Positions 11,792-23,799 of a stretch of 64,000 bases of DNA are shown here, in pieces. Numbering within the stretch: the first letter of the stretch is position 1; the number at the start of each line of letters is the position of its first letter. The position numbers and the translations under genes were made by a program. The notes under the pieces were generated by a model that saw nothing but the letters and a program-made list of their open reading frames with translations, had not been told where the DNA came from and made no database searches. Source of the stretch: Lojkania enalia (taxonomy: Eukaryota; Ascomycota; Dothideomycetes; Pleosporales); the NCBI GenBank assembly GCA_010094045.1, contig ML986595.1, forward strand, positions 310,001 to 374,000. Direction: 5' to 3'.

Positions 11792-12746
11792 ATGCATTCA
11801 AGAGCCCAGAGTATTTTGGGCGACGGCGTAGCCACGCCAAAATCCGTGCCCCAAGATGTAGATGAAGAGTTGCCTAGTATGATAGGTCGCCTGTGATAGA
11901 ACTCTAGAAGCGCCAATGTTAAATTCTATGTAGGAAATTCCCTTATTCCTCTCACTGGTGCTCATGGAGAACTGGCTCTTGACCCCTATACCCTACCCCA
12001 AGTACCCAATCTCCTTATATACCAAGGAGATGCCACGAACCAGACCCACACCAAAGTACGTCCTATCTCAAGATATCCAAACATATTCATAGCAGCACTA
12101 ATAATTCCCACAGTTCTACCAACGCCAGATCGTAGATACACAGACACAGCTCCAGCAAACCCGTCAGGAAAGGGATACACACTACGCTGACGCGATTACG
12201 CTCCGCGGCCAGCTGGACCAGTACAAGCCCGCGTACGAGCAAAATTTCAGAAAGGTTACCGCGCTCGAGACTGACAACGCTCTCTCGAAGCAGAAGCTCG
12301 GAACGGCGAAAGCAGAGAATAGGGACCTCCGCGGTCAGCTGGACCAGTACAAGACTGGATATGAGCAATATTATAGGACGGCTAGCACGCTCCAGGCTGA
12401 GACTGCCCGCTTGAAGCAAGAGCTCGAAAGTACGAAATCAGAAAATAGGAGCTTGAAGCACCAATTGAAGACCGCTAATGATACCGCAACATACTACCAC
12501 GATCAATTCAGGCAGCGAGGAACCCAAGACGAAGCTACCGGTGGGACAGGGGGGAATTCGGATGCCAGTCAAGCAGAGTTAAATCTAGCGAGAGAACGTA
12601 TTAGATCTCTGGAGGCACAGGTTGTGCTTTTGGAGAAGCTTGCTCAAGAGCGAGGGGAGCGGGCGGATGAGCTCAAGGCATGGCTCAGCGAGGCGAATGG
12701 AACTTTGAATGGGAAGGGGAAAGGGGGTATCGATTTTGAAACTTAA
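11792..12746 (+). pseudogene. Coiled-coil protein gene with two adjacent in-frame stops
   Basis: From ATG 11792 one frame runs 34 codons, meets TGA TAG at 11894-11899, then continues in the same frame to a good splice donor (AAA|GTACGT at 12056). A 58-nt intron with an ACTAATAA branch sequence joins it in frame to a second exon, 12114-12746. The second exon encodes 210 residues of heptad-rich coiled coil (QLDQY, LETDN, RLKQELESTKSENRS, RIRSLEAQVVLLEKLAQ). No family is recognised. Both stops could derive from RIP-type C to T changes (CGA or CAG). Alternatively a 42-nt intron 11858-11899 would remove them in frame and leave an intact gene, but that is short and lacks a clear branch site. It sits at the border of the relic zone. 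Confidence 0.5.
12201..12500 (+). repeat. 126-bp (42-residue) coiled-coil tandem repeat
   Basis: The DNA words CTCCGCGG.CAGCTGGACC at 12201 and 12327 start two units exactly 126 bp apart (LRGQLDQYK...AKAENRD, LRGQLDQYK...TKSENRS). A third, diverged unit begins near 12453 (SLKHQLK). The period is six heptads, fitting a continuous coiled coil. Confidence 0.75.
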
Positions 12747-14907
12747 CTTCCTAGAGGGTACGTTGAGTTATTGCTATTCTCGAACTGCTGTGCGTTCTAG
12801 CTTTGTAAGCAAAGCTAAAGGTAATTCGGGTCGAAACTGGCCAGTTACAGACTAGAGATGAGCATCACCAAGCACGCATCTTTGTACATTTTCCACATGG
12901 GTAGAAAAGGTCGGTCAACTGATTATTTCTCTCTTTTTATGGATGAGGTTTTGCTTTCGACTATGTATTTACAATGTACCGATGCTACGATTTTTCATCT
13001 CGAGTTTGTTCTGTATAATGTACATCAAGAATGTAATGCTTTATCCAAGTGTTAACTCTACTTCAAAGCACCGGAGAGGATTCTATCATTATCCACAACA
13101 TCTCCGTGCTTGAGAATGAACGTTATGTTTCCTCATAGGAAACTGATCCATGGGGCTAGACAAATCAGCCAACCCGCGAACGTATTCGAGGGTCTCAGGT
13201 AAACAGATTCTCGGCATCAGCTTCACAAGCAAGTTTAATATCAACTTACCCATGTAACTCCACAGCAAGCATACATGAAAACTGTGACATCCGTCCTCAC
13301 CACCTATCCCGCCAGCAAGATTGATTGGCCGCGATAACTCCCAGCGGGCAACCACCTCCCGGCCAAAAAAAAAAAAAAGGTAAAGGAAAAAGGTAAAGGA
13401 AAAAGGAAACAAAATATATCATCACCCATAAATTTGGATCCTACACAAAAGTCCCAGAACCTCAACCTCATATGTAGAACCAAACGCCATCCGCGATCTC
13501 TGCCGCCTAAAACTGACGAAAGTCTAATCAATCAATCAATCTGTCAAAAACTTCTTCCCTACTAATCTGATTCAGCACATACATAGTGATTAGGAAACCT
13601 ACAACATGGCACACACCAATCTCCGCTGATTCGCGCCTTGGAACTCCCTACCCTGCCCTTCCTTACGCCACCCTCCCCCTTTCAATATACATACATGATA
13701 ATAACAAGACCAAGGCAGGGATTCACAAGCCCCCAATTCTGATAAAGAGCGGACCGGAAAATATAAGTTGGCAAGCGGGAACGGGAAACGGCACGGTATG
13801 GTGCATATGGAGGAAATTACACATGTATGCCTGGATAGCCGTGGCTGTGAAAATCTGTGCATGAAAAAGCAAATCGATATCGACACAGTACCCGCGGAGA
13901 TTGAGGCATCATGCTTGTTATCCTGATAGCAACGGGACGGGGGACGGGGAAGGGGGCCGCGCAACGGGAACGCGTTCTAGCTGACACCGCCACCCGGTCA
14001 TATTCGGCGAGGTCAACTCTATCACATTCGAGCCCTCAGCCGAGCGCAAAAAAGCAAAACAATGCAAAACAATGCCCCAAGAAATATAAGGGAAAAAAAA
14101 AAAAAAAAAGAAAAAGCACAGTTCCAAATGAAGCATACAGCTGGCGATCACATATGATCGCCCGTTCATCAATTTTCCCAAATGAAGCCTTACTGCGTGT
14201 CGTGACCTTCTTTCTCGCAGGTCAAAAGCGTGTACATCTGTTCTACATAATTCTTCTTGAATTTCCAAACCCGCGCATATCCTGTTTCGTTTCGTTGATT
14301 GATTCCCTTTCCCAATTGCACACCAAATGATCGCTAATACAAAAAGAGCCATTAACCGGAGAGAATGTTTCTCCCAAACCATTACACAAGGAAAAATAAT
14401 CAATCTAACCTAGGGAGTGTATAGGCAGGTTCAATGTTCGAACGCTCGCAGGTCCAATCCATAAAATGAAGACTGCGCATATGAGGAAAAATGGAAAAAC
14501 AATAGTTTCCTGACCATCCCATGTTCCCGGGTTCAATCCATCACTATATTTTCCATGTCCGCGCCAAAGGAGGAAAATAACAGTGATCAGCGGCGTATTA
14601 GAATTAGTACCAAGTTTGTATACTAGCGCGTTGTGTATGATCGTCCGTCTTTCAGAACGCCCAATGCCCAGACACCATTCAATAAAAATTAAGTCGGAAG
14701 GAGAATGCACCCTTTTATGATCATCCAGTAAGAGTAAGATGCAATATGATGAATCTTAAGCGCAGACAAAAGCAAGAACAGTGCGGCAAGTCCACCCTGG
14801 GATCGAAGCGGGAGACCGGGTATATACCAAAATCCAGAAAATTCAAACATGAAGATCGACACTCTTATAACGCCGAAACACTCAACTCTCTGTTGTTAGG
14901 AGCGTCG
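12747..14907. other. Intergenic stretch with low-complexity runs
   Basis: About 2.2 kb between the coiled-coil relic and the 3' end of the homeobox gene. It contains A-rich runs near 13366-13410 and 14093-14115. Open frames here are short or read through the A/T homopolymers. No gene is supported. The part next to 14907 is probably the 3' UTR of the homeobox gene. Confidence 0.6.
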
Positions 14908-17316
14908 TCACTTGAAGTCACGAGGTCCTTGGTTGGCGAAAATATAGTTCTTTGGCTGAGGCTCTGTCGTACGCCTGAGCAAGCTAGGTGGGCCTATGCC
15001 ATGTGGGGGGGTATACTCGTGTACGAGAAACTCTGGCATAGCGACTGGCGGCGCGAACGGGACGTTGTGGCGGATACCGTCTAGAGAAATATCGTTGAAC
15101 TGCTGGTCATAACTGTTGAGATTCCCAAATATAACCGGGGTCTCCTCAAGAGGAGCATGACCTGTATCAGGAAGAGATGGTCTCCTGAAGTGTGACGGTT
15201 TCGGCTGTGCAATGGTCAGGTCGGCGGTTGAATGGAATCCGGCCCTTATCTGCGGCGGCGGCATGAATGATGTACTTGGGAACGATTGTTGGGTTGCTGG
15301 TGCTGATTGCGGCGGCGTATCGCGATATAGATTGTCGTTAGCAAAGCGAGACTGATTCCCTTGATTCAAGTCAAACGGCGTCGAGGGCGGTGATGCAGCA
15401 CTTGAGTGTAATCCAGCAGACTGTGGCTCTGCAGACCAATTGACGTTTAGGCTTTCAGGACTACTGTGCTCGGGCATTGCCGGATGGCTCTTGATGATTG
15501 TGTTGCCTTGCCAGTAGGAGAAAGGACTCATTTCGTTTGGAGTCAAAGGCGTTGGGGGCGCAAGGCTACCAGCTTGTCCAACGGTAGTGGTACTAGACGA
15601 CGAGAACGTCCTGGCAAACTTTGGCGATGCAGCAGCCTCGGCGAAGGTCATTGCCATAGGCGAACGCTGAGTGGAACCTGAGTTTGGCTTCTGGACACGG
15701 CCGGCGGCATTTGGAATGCCGGAGGATCTGATTCTCCGAAGGGTGTGTTCGTTGTTAGCACCTGGGGATGGCATACCACTGGTATACGAGGCACTCCTTA
15801 AGGTACTGGGATTGAGAGCTGTTGGCCGCTTATGCCTACGAGCAGCGATAGTAGACGGTTGATTCGGTTGCTTAAAGCCGTCGGGCATTTGCCCATTCTG
15901 AATGTGAATGGCCTCAATAGTATTAGCCAGGTTAGTAGTCGAAGAATTGCGTCGGGAAAAGGCATCGTCGCTAAAGGTGGGCGGAGCCTCAAAATCTGAG
16001 TTAGCTGTGCTAAGCTTTCGGTCGCCTTGATCCGGTGAAGATAGGATAGCTTGGGCGGATGTGTTGGGATGCGAATACACATCAGTTTGCGGGAAAGATT
16101 GTCCATGTCCATTTTGCGTCCAGAATGATAGAGCCTGCTCGGACGTAGAAGCCTGGGGCAGGCCGTAAGGCGAGTCGAAGTTGTCGTCGCCTGGATTGGC
16201 CGGAGTCACATCAGACCCGGAGTTCTGTTCGTCCGTCCAGCCCGAGTACATGGAAGCAATCGACGCGACCGAAGAGGCATTTGGACCGCCGGATGACTTG
16301 GAAGTTGCGGTTGACTGGGCACCCGAGAACGGCGAAGGCTCGGACGAGATTGACCCAGTGCTGTTTTGTACATCAGCCGAGCCCGACGTGGTGGTTGTCG
16401 TAAGGGTAGAGTAATCTAAGCCGGGGAAATCTGAGAATCCGTTCAAGCCTTCATTGGACGGTGCACGCTCGCCGCCTAGCGAGGTTGGGATGGAGTAAGC
16501 TAAGTCGTTTGCGAAGGCCTGCGATAGACCAGTTGTGTCGTACGAAAATCCGGATTCCTGCGGAGGAAGCGAGGCTGCGCTGTTGTGTATGTAAGAAGCC
16601 CCCGCAGTAGCCGCCAAGAATGACTGCATGACTGTGTTTGGGTTGCACAAGGTCGCCCGGTCGGACTCTGGAATTGACCGGAGATGCATGTCGAACGGCT
16701 GGTGGAGAGATCCTAGCTCTAGGGCTGACGGACCTTCCACGCTCTCAACAGGGAGGCATGTAGGGCTGATGTCAGATGTCACGGACATTGGATAGTACTC
16801 CTGACCCATGGGCGGCTGTGGCGGCGGTTGGGATTGTTGTTGCTCGCTGTGCGGAGGGAACTGCGAGGCAACGATAGGGATCTGCGGCGGGCCATAGATG
16901 CCCATACTCATGTTGAGCTGATTCATGAGCTTCTTCTGGTCCTGCTTGACTTTTGCCCTCCGGTTCTGGAACCAGTTCTACGCGTCACGTTAGCACATGC
17001 AGGTACGCAGACCGGTCGATATCTTCATGAGATCACTGACATTGATCTTGTCGACGGGGACGCCGAGGGCCTCGGCGAAACCTTTCTTGGTGCTGGTGCT
17101 GGGCTTGTGCTGCTGCTGGAAGTGGTTCTCGAGGATGTCGTGCTGTTCCTTGGTGAGGCGGGGCTTGACATCGGCGCATCCATTATGGTGCTGCTTCTGG
17201 GGAGCACCCGCTGCTGGCTTTGCAGCTCCGTTCGCCGGCGCTGGCTGGGACTGCGGTTGCTGAGAGGCAGTGTCTTGGCCGGCGAACGAGCGCATCTGAC
17301 TCCCAAACTGGTCCAT
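14908..17316 (-). CDS. Homeobox transcription factor
   Basis: Two exons (17316-17041, 16977-14908) give 781 residues. The 63-nt intron has a textbook GCTAACG branch site and splits the homeodomain just before its recognition helix. The homeodomain (about residues 51-108) reads PRLTKEQHDILENHF, continues to VPVDKIN, and across the junction gives NWFQNRRAKVKQDQKK, with the invariant W, F, N and R of helix 3. The remaining roughly 670 residues are Ser/Pro/Gln/Asn-rich and probably disordered, typical of fungal activators. The family is a nuclear DNA-binding regulator, in filamentous fungi often of conidiation or development. A target cannot be inferred. The 5' side carries a CTG/AGC microsatellite and a very long GC-rich upstream region. 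Confidence 0.93.
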
Positions 17317-20300
17317 CCTCGGCGCGCGGCCAGGAGGCAGTGTCGCGAACGGTAGCAGCAGCAGCAGCAGCAGCAGAAGGGTAGACGGCGGGAGTTACTC
17401 GCGTTTGGGGTGATCAGACGCGCTACACGGACGACTGGATGCAGTCACAGATGGGACCGAGCGCTGTCGAGGCAATGGCGACGGGTAGGTCAGGCTGGAG
17501 GATAGATATCAAATCGTCGGACCAGGCGGTCGAGGGTCGTGGGTATGGGACACGGGACAAGCGGAAATGAGAGGGCGTTGGAGGATGGTGGATTGCTAAA
17601 GACAGGTTAACGAGCGACTGTGTGCAATTGGAACATGACACTATGCGGCGAGCAGCGTGAACGAGGGAATAACAACAGACGCAGCGGCGCGCGAGCCTGC
17701 GATAGCGAGTGTGAGGACAAAGCGGAGGCGAGGAGAGAAAAGAAGGGGTTCGGAGCAGGCGCACTATTCGTACTCGTTCAGCGGGCGGAACGAGGCGGGC
17801 GTGCGGGCGCGTGATTGGCTGGCGGCGGCCTCAACCTGGGCAACGGGGGCTCGCGCACTCTGCTGGCACCCATGACGAGCCATCCCAGAGCCCTCGCAGA
17901 GCCTGCCCCGTCCCAGAGCGTCCCAAAATAACACCCCACGCATGATCGCCTAAGCTGGATCGTGGCCCGGTGCAGCACGCAACTGCTAGCGGTGCTGGAG
18001 CGCAAGCGCGCCGCTGTGCGTGCCTGCGCCTTCCAGTAGACGGACCGAAGCCGTTGTCCTGAGCACCATGACATCTTCGTCCCATTCTCGTTGTTGGCAT
18101 ACACACACCCACTCACGCCGCCGCCCTTTCCCCGCTACTCTAAGCGCATACAACGACGGATTGCACAGAGTTTAGTAGTAGCCGCTGCCTACTTAGCATG
18201 TACTAGACGTGGGCCGGGGAGCAGGCGGCATCACGGATCAGGCCTCTGCAGGCGACTGCGGTGCGGCACTGCCAGCCTCCCCTCCGCAAGGCGGGTCGCG
18301 CGCAGCTGATTTCGTGATTCGCCAGTACTCGTGCTTCGAGCACTCGTGTGGGTGTGGGTGTATTGTGGTGGGTCTCCCGATTCTCAAGGTTCTGCTTTTC
18401 TGTTCGCCCACACCAAGCACCAAGCACCAAGCATCAAGCATCAGCACCAGCATCAGCACCACCCCCAAGATGCTCTTCCACGCAGGCGCCTCACGCAGAG
18501 CCAGACGCCGTCACAGCACACTGGGCGCGCCTCCACTGGGTCACTGGGTCCCTAGGCGGCCGAGGCTGGCTGCTGGCGGAGATGGCGCACTGCTAGTCGA
18601 CGCTCCGGCCGCAGGACAGCCCCGGTGTGTGCGTGCAGCGGCACAGGGGACAGGGGGGTCACCGGCGGCGCGCACCCCCATTGGCCGGCCGGTGGTGGGA
18701 GCGAGCAGCGGCGGCTGATCTGCTCGAGTGCGGATGAGCTTGGCCTCTCCAGCGCTGTCTCTCCGTTACGCGAGCCTCGCCGTCGCGATGAGAGGGCCTG
18801 CAAGTTGCAACAAAAGCGTTATCTGCCAGCGCCGGCCCGGGAGATGAGCACATGGAGAGCGCTGCGAGCGAGGGGCTTGGACCGTCGCCCTCGGAGAATA
18901 TATTTCTTCATATCCAGAGTATATAGAGGCGTCCGCTTGCCCATGGATGCCCGTTCCTCTACAGCAGTCCGATGGGGGGCCATGGATCGGTGGATGGACT
19001 CAGGCTTGAGGCTTTGCAACAGTCCTCCTCGTTCGTTGGGAGGCGCGGGCGGACGAACCTGGGAGGCTGCGGGCGCTACTCCTACGGGCCCGAAGTCTAA
19101 AAGTCTAATCCCCTTTTTTCCGACCTCTGACCGCGACGTCAAGCTTCTCAAGCGCCGTTCCCTTATCCTCGCCGACGCGCCCGGTGCCTTTGCCTTTTGC
19201 GTGTCGCCGTTGTTGCTCGCCGTCTGGCGCTCGCCGCTGTCCTCTCACCGCCCACGGAGCGAGACCTCGCCATCACTCGCTGCCCGTCTGGGTTGTGATG
19301 GGCTTTTGGTGTCACATCCTGCCTTCCACAGCGCTGCGAGTCTGCACCATCAAGGGGGAGATAGCGCCTCCCGTCTGGCTCGCGGTGCGGGCGCAGGGCC
19401 TTTTGGGCCCTTTGGATCGAATCAACATCGTACCTTGCAGCACCCAGACCTCTTCGGCATTGGTGCTACTCGAGCTGCTCGAATCCGTCGTGGACTCGTC
19501 CTACAAACCGCCTCTTTCGGGCGTACCGTCGAGCTTAATGCTTGCTCTCTAGACGATTCCCATTGCCCCCCCCATGTGCGTTGCCTTCTCCGTGAGCGGC
19601 ATTCGCCATGGCCAAGGCCGGCTTGACCAGCTGAGGGGAACGGGGCCGAGGAACTGGTCGCACAGCAAGGGAGCACAGCCTCTCCTGGTCCGCTTCTGCC
19701 GCTTGGGACTGCGACTGTCAAAAACCTCGCCGTGCTCGCGCAACCGCCGCCGGACACAGCACGCCGCTCGCAATCTCTAGTGGTTCCGTCGACTTATCAA
19801 AGTGCCTCGCCGCGTGGCACAAAAAGCGACGGGGTGCGCTGGAAAGCAAGGAGAGTAAATACTCCCGCTCAGCGCCGTGCTCTGAATGATGTTCGCTCAT
19901 GCACTGTAACCTGTAACCATTCTAGAAAATGGGATATCGTCTAGCGTGGCTCAGACTGCCCAAAGAAAGGCCCCCATGCGATGCAACACACCGTGCGGAT
20001 AATATGAAAAGGTCTTCTCCAGAGACCCCACAGTGCTTGGACGAATGTCGGACGACATGGCAAGATGACAGCGACTGAGAAATCAGCCTGCATGACTTGT
20101 TGTAGTTCAAGTGGCTGATTTGACCTTTGGTTAGGCTGTGTATGCAAAGGACCCTTGACAGCCTTTCGCTTCGCCAGCCGTTCGTGACCATTCAACTGGG
20201 GTTTGTAGGCAAGAGCATGGGGCTGCCGAGCGATTCGGGCACCGACAAATGGTTTTCGGCTCAAACAAAGTGCAGAACCATCCAAACTGTTGGAATCTGA

Positions 20301-20484
20301 CTGGAGAATAGCAGCGCATGATTCCCATGACTTTATCTCAGCCAGCGGCGAAAACTTTGTACCTATAAAAAGCGACTTGTGGTTGAACCACCACGCGTCT
20401 AGCTCGGCTGTGGTGAGACAAAAATTGGTCCCCCCGGTATCTTGATCTACCATGTTCGATTGGAATGCTACTACTCGTTGCTCG
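17317..20484. other. 3.2-kb GC-rich region upstream of the homeobox gene
   Basis: Very GC-rich to about 19.8 kb, with local direct repeats (CACCAAGCACCAAGCATCAAG near 18411-18450) and many chance open frames caused by base composition. None has recognisable domains. It lies between the start of the homeobox gene and the 3' end of the HAD gene (both minus strand), so it likely contains a long leader and promoter for the regulator. A short non-coding RNA cannot be excluded. Confidence 0.5.
17354..17376 (+). repeat. (AGC)n microsatellite
   Basis: About 7.7 perfect AGC units, 38 nt upstream of the homeobox start codon, likely within its 5' leader (CTG on the transcribed strand). Confidence 0.9.
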
Positions 20485-21523
20485 CTAGACTAGGGCATCG
20501 AGGATTTCGATCTGTGCTTCTCCGGATGATTTGTCGAACCCCTTGAGCATCACGCTTCGCATGTCACGGACAATCCAGTCCGCTCCAGCATCCTGCAGTT
20601 GCTCCAACGAATGAGTTGTCGCAAGTCCGACCACTTTGAATCCCGCAGCCTTTCCTGCCTTGACACCTGCAGGTGCGTCTTCTAGCACAAGAATCGAAGG
20701 TTCTTTATGGGGCAGGTCAAGTTTTGTTCGCCCGAGAAGATAACAAGCCGGATCCGGCTTACCATTAGCAACGTCCTCTGCCACAACGATATTCCTAGGG
20801 TGCGCTAGCTTCAGAACATCGAGCCAACCGGTCACCAGAGGCCGAGTGCCAGATGTCACGATGCACCAGGGCACGGATTTCTCTTCTAGCTCCGCCAGTA
20901 GTGCTCGTGATCCTAGAATCTCCACAGCGTCCGCCCCAAATTCTTTTGGGATCAATCCTTCGACGTGACTGATATCTACACTTTTCAGTGAATAATCAAT
21001 CGACGCATATTGGCAGAATAACTTGCATACGTACAATCCCAATTGGCAAGCTTCGGCTCATAAATCTGCAAGACGTCTATTGACCTGCGGCCATGAGATG
21101 TAGCCAAAATCACTTCGGGGTCGACGCCGATCTCTCGTCCTATTCTGACTGCGTAAGTAAGACGCAGCTGGAAGTCCATCAGCATACACACCGTTGCCAG
21201 TTCTTGATTACTGCTTCTGTAGAGTCGATTATCGTTCCATCTGCATACATCCGGGGGCCACGGTCAGAACTAGGATCCATAAAATAGAGCGCTTGTACTA
21301 CAACAGCTTGATTGATTTTTGGGGTAGGGGGCATGTCCCTGATGAGCATGATGTACTCATTGGACGACATATCTACAGATTCCACCAATCTCACATACCC
21401 ATATCGAATAGCTATAGGTCACTCAGTCATTGCGTTGGCTGCAGACATCTAGACATCACTTACCAATCCATGACATTGTACCACCTGAGCAGGCGCGCTG
21501 AACGAGCCTGTGGGAATGGTCAT
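20485..21523 (-). CDS. HAD phosphatase, glycerol-1-phosphate phosphatase (Gpp/Rhr2) type
   Basis: Five exons (21523-21464, 21411-21399, 21240-21192, 21144-21035, 20975-20485) give 240 residues, the usual length. The family removes phosphate from glycerol-1/3-phosphate or 2-deoxyglucose-6-phosphate in the cytosol, and in yeast serves glycerol synthesis in osmotic stress. HAD motifs are complete: LFDMDGT with nucleophile and acid/base Asp, VTSGT (motif II), the GKPDP Lys (motif III) and LVLEDAPAGVKAGKAAG (motif IV). LATSHGRRSID is typical of Gpp proteins. The second exon is only 13 nt and encodes LFDM plus one base, so it carries the nucleophile. Without it, the frame through 21394-21192 replaces that Asp. 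Introns are 52, 158, 47 and 59 nt. Confidence 0.88.
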
Positions 21524-22044
21524 TGTAATGCAGGTCGGCGGCAGTATAGGTAGAATGAAACGGTATTGGAAACTGCCCAATAATTAATCTTTTTAAAGTG
21601 ATCTGATGGGAACCTCTGGCTGGGGGAAGGCACCTCTGTGACACGTGGGTTGGGAGCAATACTTGGAAGGAGAAAAGACGGATCGCTTTACAAACCTGCC
21701 TATTTAGGTATCCCTTCCAACCAATGAGGGGAGGTCATGCGGAGGATATTCCGACTTTCGGTGAAATGTGTTGTTATGGGCGCGCGATAGGTCTCGGTGT
21801 TTTCCGAGGAGTTTTCTGTGGCCTTGAGAATGGAATTCGCTGCGATCTTAAACATGCGCTGTAATGGTTACGATGACGACCTAGAAATGGTGATAAAGTT
21901 TTGCTGCAATGTGGCGGGCGGATAATTCTGCCGCGCCAGACCGCCTGAAATCTTGGCAGGCCGAAATCCATTTTCGAATTTTTGAATTTGTGATGCAGAG
22001 GCCACACCCTAGACACTGCTACGTTCGTTCAGCACAACGCCAAG
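21524..22044. promoter_or_regulatory. Divergent promoter between the HAD phosphatase gene and nug1
   Basis: 521 bp between two divergent start codons. It must hold both promoters. No TATA box or known operator is obvious. Confidence 0.5.
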
Positions 22045-23799
22045 ATGAAGGTTGGAAGTACGTAGTTAATCCGTGAATAAGCACGCAATTTTGCTGATTA
22101 TATTTCTATAGAGCCAAATTCGAAGCGTGTCCCCGTCCGATTGCGACACAAAATCGAGAAGGCGTCCGCCGCGAAGCAACGAAAAGCAAGGAAAGAAGCG
22201 AAGAAAGTAAGATAAGCCCACTGGGTCTTGTGCTGCCTGCTTATAATGGAGTAGAATCCGCAATGGCGTTCCAAGATCAAGAAGGACCCCGGAATTCCCA
22301 ACATGTTTCCCTACAAGAACAGAATTTTACAGGAGATCGAGGAGAAGCGCAGGTTGAAGGAGGAAGAAAGTTCTCGGCGCCGTAATTTGGCAAAGGGGCA
22401 GAAAGATAGTGGCCAGGTGTATGCAAACGGCGAAGACGTTTCTGGGGACGCACTCGATGAGGGAGATCTTGAGGACTTTGAGTCTGAGAATGAGGAGTCT
22501 ATGGACGTAGTTAGTTCGATTGTCTTCGACAAGGTAATGAAATGCTAATCAAGAGCAAAGGATGAATCAAACCCTATGGCAGCGCTTCTTGCGTCCGCAA
22601 CGGCTCGCGCAGCTCGCTTCGAACGAAGGAAAGAATCGGACGAAGACGCCATGGATGAGGACGAAGAGGAGGAATTCGCAGGATTCGACGATGAGGATGA
22701 GGAAGGGGTGTCGTCTGTCGCCATACGAAGAGACTCTTCCCGCAGGGCATTCGACAAAGTCTATAAACATGTTGTTGATTCTGCAGATGTCGTGCTGTAT
22801 GTTCTTGATGCGCGAGATCCGCAGGGTACTAGGTCTAAAGAGGTGGAGCAGATGGTGATGGCTGCCGATGGAGGCAGCAAACGATTAATCTTTGTTCTAA
22901 ACAAGATCGATCTAGTTCCCCAAACTGTCCTGAAATCGTGGCTGGTTTTCCTGCGGCGGTCATTCCCTACTTTACCGCTTCGAGCCTCGAAGCCAGCGCC
23001 GAATGCGAACGTCTTCGATCATAAGGACCTCAGTATCAAAGGGACGTCGGAGACACTTTTCAAAGCCCTCAAGACATTTGCGGAGTCACGGCAGCTAAAG
23101 CGATCTATAAAAGTTGGAATTATTGGTTACCCAAATGTGGGCAAATCCTCCGTCATCAACGCCCTCACGTCTAGGCTTGGAGGGAGGTCTACAACGTGTC
23201 CCGTAGGAGCAGAAGCTGGCGTTACCACAAGCTTGCGTGAAGTGAAGCTCGATAACAAGCTGAAGCTCCTCGACTCGCCGGGAATAGTGTTTCCCAATAC
23301 GACAGAAGGATCAAAGAACAAGATAGAAGAACAAGCTAGGCTTATCCTGCTTAACGCAATTCCACCAAAGGAGATCGATGATCCAGTTCCCGCCGTCAGC
23401 CTATTACTCAGGAGGTTGTCTTCCTCACCGGATCTCTTCGCGAAAATGGTTGATTTCTACAACTTGCCGCCCTTGCATACCATTGATGGTGATACCACCA
23501 CAGATTTTCTAGTCCAGGTTGCTAGGAAGAGGGGTCGCCTTGGGAAGGGGGGCATCCCAAACTTGCACAGTGCAGCCCAAGCCGTAATCACAGATTGGCG
23601 GGATGGTAGAATCCAAGGGTGGACCGATCCCCCCAAATTGCTCTCCGCCGCGGCTCCTCCCGCAGCCCCCCCCGTTTCCAGTTCTACGGGTTTAGTAGGT
23701 GACCAAAAAGAGATTGTGAAGGAATGGGCCGCTGAATTCAAGCTTGAGGGTCTCTGGGGTGGCGATGCAATAGACGGAGGGGATGCCATGGAAACGTAG
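22045..23799 (+). CDS. nug1: Nucleolar GTPase Nug1 (60S ribosome assembly)
   Basis: Four exons (22045-22057, 22112-22206, 22255-22506, 22561-23799) give 532 residues. Nug1 is a circularly permuted GTPase of the YlqF/YawG family that acts on pre-60S particles in the nucleolus. The basic N-terminal GN3L/Grn1-type segment (KRVPVRLRHKIEKASAAKQR) is followed by an acidic linker. The permuted G motifs come in the order G4 LNKIDLVP, G1 GYPNVGKSSVIN, G3 DSPG. The first exon holds only 13 nt (MKVG plus one base). Intron 3 is placed at 22507-22560 (54 nt, CTAAT branch). A 27-nt alternative from 22534 would keep nine more residues but is too short. Introns are 54, 48 and 54 nt. Confidence 0.93.

Noticed and set aside
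13918..14403. 161-codon minus-strand open frame
   Set aside because: Runs through a T homopolymer read as poly-Phe; typical of non-coding DNA.
14440..14545. GGTTCAATCC-like words resembling a tRNA T-loop
   Set aside because: No matching acceptor, D or anticodon stems around them. I found no convincing tRNA, rRNA or CRISPR array in the window.
18625..19626. 333-codon plus-strand open frame
   Set aside because: It begins with GTG, lies in very GC-rich DNA where stops are rare in several frames at once, and the product is compositionally odd with no domain.
19941..20453. 170-codon minus-strand open frame beside the HAD gene
   Set aside because: No signal, domain or homologue I recognise. It may be chance; kept out for lack of support.
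21192..21394. Unspliced reading of the HAD gene through 21241-21394
   Set aside because: It is open but breaks the DxDGT motif; the microexon model restores the family sequence with good splice sites.
22534..22560. 27-nt intron in nug1
   Set aside because: Too short for fungal splicing; the 54-nt intron from 22507 uses the same acceptor and keeps the frame.
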